Source: JAGMDK01 sp023128695 (GTDB lineage: Bacteria; Planctomycetota; Phycisphaerae; UBA1845; Fen-1342). From it: a DNA stretch of 32,674 bases. A program made the position numbers and the translations under genes. The first letter of the stretch is position 1, and each line of letters starts with the position of its first letter. Below, one piece after another: positions 31,041 to 32,674 of this stretch. The stretch is taken from NCBI GenBank assembly GCA_030628805.1, contig DAOVQG010000015.1, positions 1-32,674 on the forward strand, written 5' to 3'. The notes beneath the pieces were generated by a model. It worked only from the letters and a program-made list of their open reading frames with translations, was not told the DNA's origin and ran no database searches.

Positions 31041-32533
31041 GCAATGAGCCCCGTTACTTCAACCGGTCCCCGCAGGTCCTCCTTGTAGCCCTGGCCTGCC
31101 TTCTTACGGGAGCCAACGTCGCCGTTGCGGGCCTCAACGACGGCCTCGTTGGGTACTGGAGCTTTGATGAGGGTGAGGGCAGCATCGCCAGCGATTACTC
31201 TGGCAACTCTAATCACGGGACAATCAATGGTGCCGGCTGGACTATCGGGGTGTCAGGGTTCGCCCTTCTTTTCGACGGCACCGATGACTACATCGATTGC
31301 GGTAGCGACGCAACGCTGGACATCGTCGATGAGATCACAATATCGGCCTGGATAAAGACTTCCGACAGCTCTCGTCAGTCGATCGTATCCAAAATGCCCG
31401 GCGGGTCAGCGCATCCGGCGAATTACCACATCGGCGTGAAACCCGAGCCCTACTTCGAGCATACCGACGGTGAATGGCACATTTACTCTTCCAGCCACAA
31501 CGTGTGCGACGGCGAGTGGCATCACGTTACCGCGGTGGTCAAGTCGGGGCATTGGTGGAAGGTCTACGTCGACGGAGCTTTGAGTGCAGGGGACGAGACG
31601 ACCTACATGCTCCAACCGACAACCGCCGCTTTGCAGATCGGGCAGTGGCCGCTCTACGTCCCAGACCGATCGTTCAATGGCGTCATCGACGAAGTGCGTA
31701 TCTACAGCCGGGCACTTGGCGCAGATGAGGTCCAAGCCCTTTGGGCCTGCTGGATTGGCCACTGGAGCTTCGACGAGGGCGAAGGCGGCACGGCTTACGA
31801 CTATTCTGGTCACGGTAACCACGGAACGATCTACGGCCCGACTTGGACCACGGGGATGTCAGGAACCGCGCTGCACTTCGATGGATTGGATGACTACGTC
31901 GATTGCGGGAATAGCGTAGCCCTCGATGCTACCGGCGACATCACGATTTGCGCGTGGGTCAGGACCTCAGTCAATTCGCGCCAGTCCATTGTGACGAAGA
32001 CCCCCGGGGGTGATGCTCGCCCGCAGAATTACCACTTTGGCCTGGATACTTCCGGCAGCGCGTGCTGGCCGTACTTCGAGCACTCGGACGAGGACTGCGG
32101 CACATATCCCTGGCACTGGTACCGCGCCACCGCGTACGACGTGTGTGATGGACGGTGGCACCTGCTAGCCGCCGTTGTGAAGGCTCGACAGTCATGGGAG
32201 ATTTACATCGACGGACAACTTGCGGTGCAAGATCAGACGGACTGTGCCCTGCGTGTTAACGATGACAGCCTCCACATCGGCCAGTGGCCGGGTCATGTGC
32301 CCGAGAGGAACTTCTGCGGGGATATTGATGAACTCTCCATCTACAGGAAGGCGCTTGGCGCTGACGACATCCGCGACTTGTATTGGAGCGTAAACCCCGA
32401 TCCACAGGACGATACGACCGTCGGGGACAAGAGCGACGTCTCCGGCACCAGCACTGACCCTGTCAACACCGCTACGGGGAGCTTCTTTTATGGCTCTTCC
32501 GCAGAATCTGTGGGTGGATTTTCTGAGGCATGA
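31037..32533 (+). CDS. Second secreted double-LamG protein, cut inside the RHS stub
   Basis: A 498-aa paralogue of the preceding protein, coupled by ATGA overlap (31037-31040). Signal peptide at residues 1-32 (LLVALACLLTGANVAVA). Two LamG domains (about 33-235 and 236-450) carry GYWSFDEGEGS and GHWSFDEGEGG starts and GVIDEVRIYSRALG or GDIDELSIYRKALG ends. The shared TSTDPVNTATGSFF is reached at about residue 474, after which the sequence departs abruptly (YGSSAESVGG) and stops. The break is at nearly the same codon where the sibling still continues, which suggests recombination or deletion at this conserved boundary. Confidence 0.8.
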   Translation: MSNEPRYFNRSPQVLLVALACLLTGANVAVAGLNDGLVGYWSFDEGEGSIASDYSGNSNHGTINGAGWTIGVSGFALLFDGTDDYIDCGSDATLDIVDEITISAWIKTSDSSRQSIVSKMPGGSAHPANYHIGVKPEPYFEHTDGEWHIYSSSHNVCDGEWHHVTAVVKSGHWWKVYVDGALSAGDETTYMLQPTTAALQIGQWPLYVPDRSFNGVIDEVRIYSRALGADEVQALWACWIGHWSFDEGEGGTAYDYSGHGNHGTIYGPTWTTGMSGTALHFDGLDDYVDCGNSVALDATGDITICAWVRTSVNSRQSIVTKTPGGDARPQNYHFGLDTSGSACWPYFEHSDEDCGTYPWHWYRATAYDVCDGRWHLLAAVVKARQSWEIYIDGQLAVQDQTDCALRVNDDSLHIGQWPGHVPERNFCGDIDELSIYRKALGADDIRDLYWSVNPDPQDDTTVGDKSDVSGTSTDPVNTATGSFFYGSSAESVGGFSEA

Positions 32534-32560
32534 CTCCGGTGTCCGATGAGGAGGATAAGA

Positions 32561-32674
32561 GGCCCCGCCTACCCGGAAGAGCAGCGGGGCCGGCGCCATC
32601 GGCGCACCGTCGGCCTGGCTATCCCTTGCCGGGTTGCGTCCCCGCAGAGCCCGACTCCGTTTCACCAGGCGCCC
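32561..32674 (-). ncRNA. Structured RNA candidate, GEMM-I (c-di-GMP)-like
   Basis: On the minus strand the right edge holds GCGGGGACGCAA (32635-32646), the GGGACGCAA signature of class I c-di-GMP riboswitches, with GTGAAACGG upstream and AGCCAGGCCGACGG downstream, then a perfect 8-bp hairpin GGCCCCGC/GCGGGGCC (32561-32592). The similarity is partial. Read on this strand it would point into the 3' end of the LamG gene, which is unusual for a riboswitch, so it may be a different repeat or structured element. Confidence 0.3.

Noticed and set aside
1..32674. tRNA and rRNA genes
   Set aside because: I saw no cloverleaf with T-loop and anticodon features or rRNA-like conserved stretches; a covariance scan would be needed to exclude divergent ones.

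Overview
The window is GC-rich (about 60%) and reads as a mosaic. Both flanks look bacterial, most like a planctomycete or relative. Evidence: a secreted protein with a pseudopilin-like C-terminal motif, preceded by a TATAAT box; a HU-like DNA-binding protein with an Ig-like C-terminus; a 3'-truncated bacterial beta clamp (DnaN); tandem LamG proteins ending in the first residues of an RHS N-terminal module; and palindromic repeats of the CACAGGCG/CGCCTGTG type. The lineage is inferred from gene families only.

The middle (about 3.8-20.3 kb) reads as a separate replicon or integrated element. Its core (about 8.4-17.9 kb) has archaeal hallmarks: a complete Orc1/Cdc6 initiator (11122-12360); next to it an origin-like region with three exact copies of the 11-mer TGCGAGTGGAA, two of them facing each other across an AT-rich stretch; a DUF87/HerA-type ATPase fused to a winged helix and a PD-(D/E)XK-like nuclease; several small zinc-ribbon proteins; a DEDDh exonuclease; and TATAAATA/TTAAATA boxes at archaeal distance from the starts, one apparently leaderless. 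Many genes overlap by ATGA, so operons are tightly coupled.

Layout: 0-2.2 kb secreted protein and repeats; 2.2-3.7 kb HU-like gene and truncated dnaN; 3.8-8.0 kb minus-strand genes including a GHKL ATPase; 8.4-10.8 kb minus-strand winged-helix and zinc-ribbon operons; 10.8-11.1 kb origin; 11.1-14.8 kb plus-strand operon (orc1/cdc6, membrane coiled-coil protein, unknown protein, exonuclease); 14.8-17.6 kb minus-strand ATPase/nuclease and partner; 17.9-20.3 kb minus-strand run of short genes, several with a repeated structured leader; 20.8-21.8 kb replication-relaxation-like protein; 22.5-27.6 kb one giant STAND NTPase with an N-terminal nuclease-like domain (candidate antiviral protein); 28.2 kb DUF6398-like protein; 29.3-32.5 kb two coupled LamG/RHS-stub proteins.

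The least expected structure is a hairpin of conserved geometry (8-11 bp stem, loop of exactly 10 nt, 27-35 nt before the start codon) in front of seven minus-strand genes in both the 4.7-7.4 kb and 18.6-20.3 kb blocks. Stem sequences differ between leaders while the geometry stays. This ties the two blocks together and suggests a cis-acting RNA or DNA element. Three copies carry a second shared hairpin and look like leader-plus-gene cassettes. Whether an archaeal-type replicon sits in a bacterial genome, or the contig is a chimera, cannot be settled from sequence alone.
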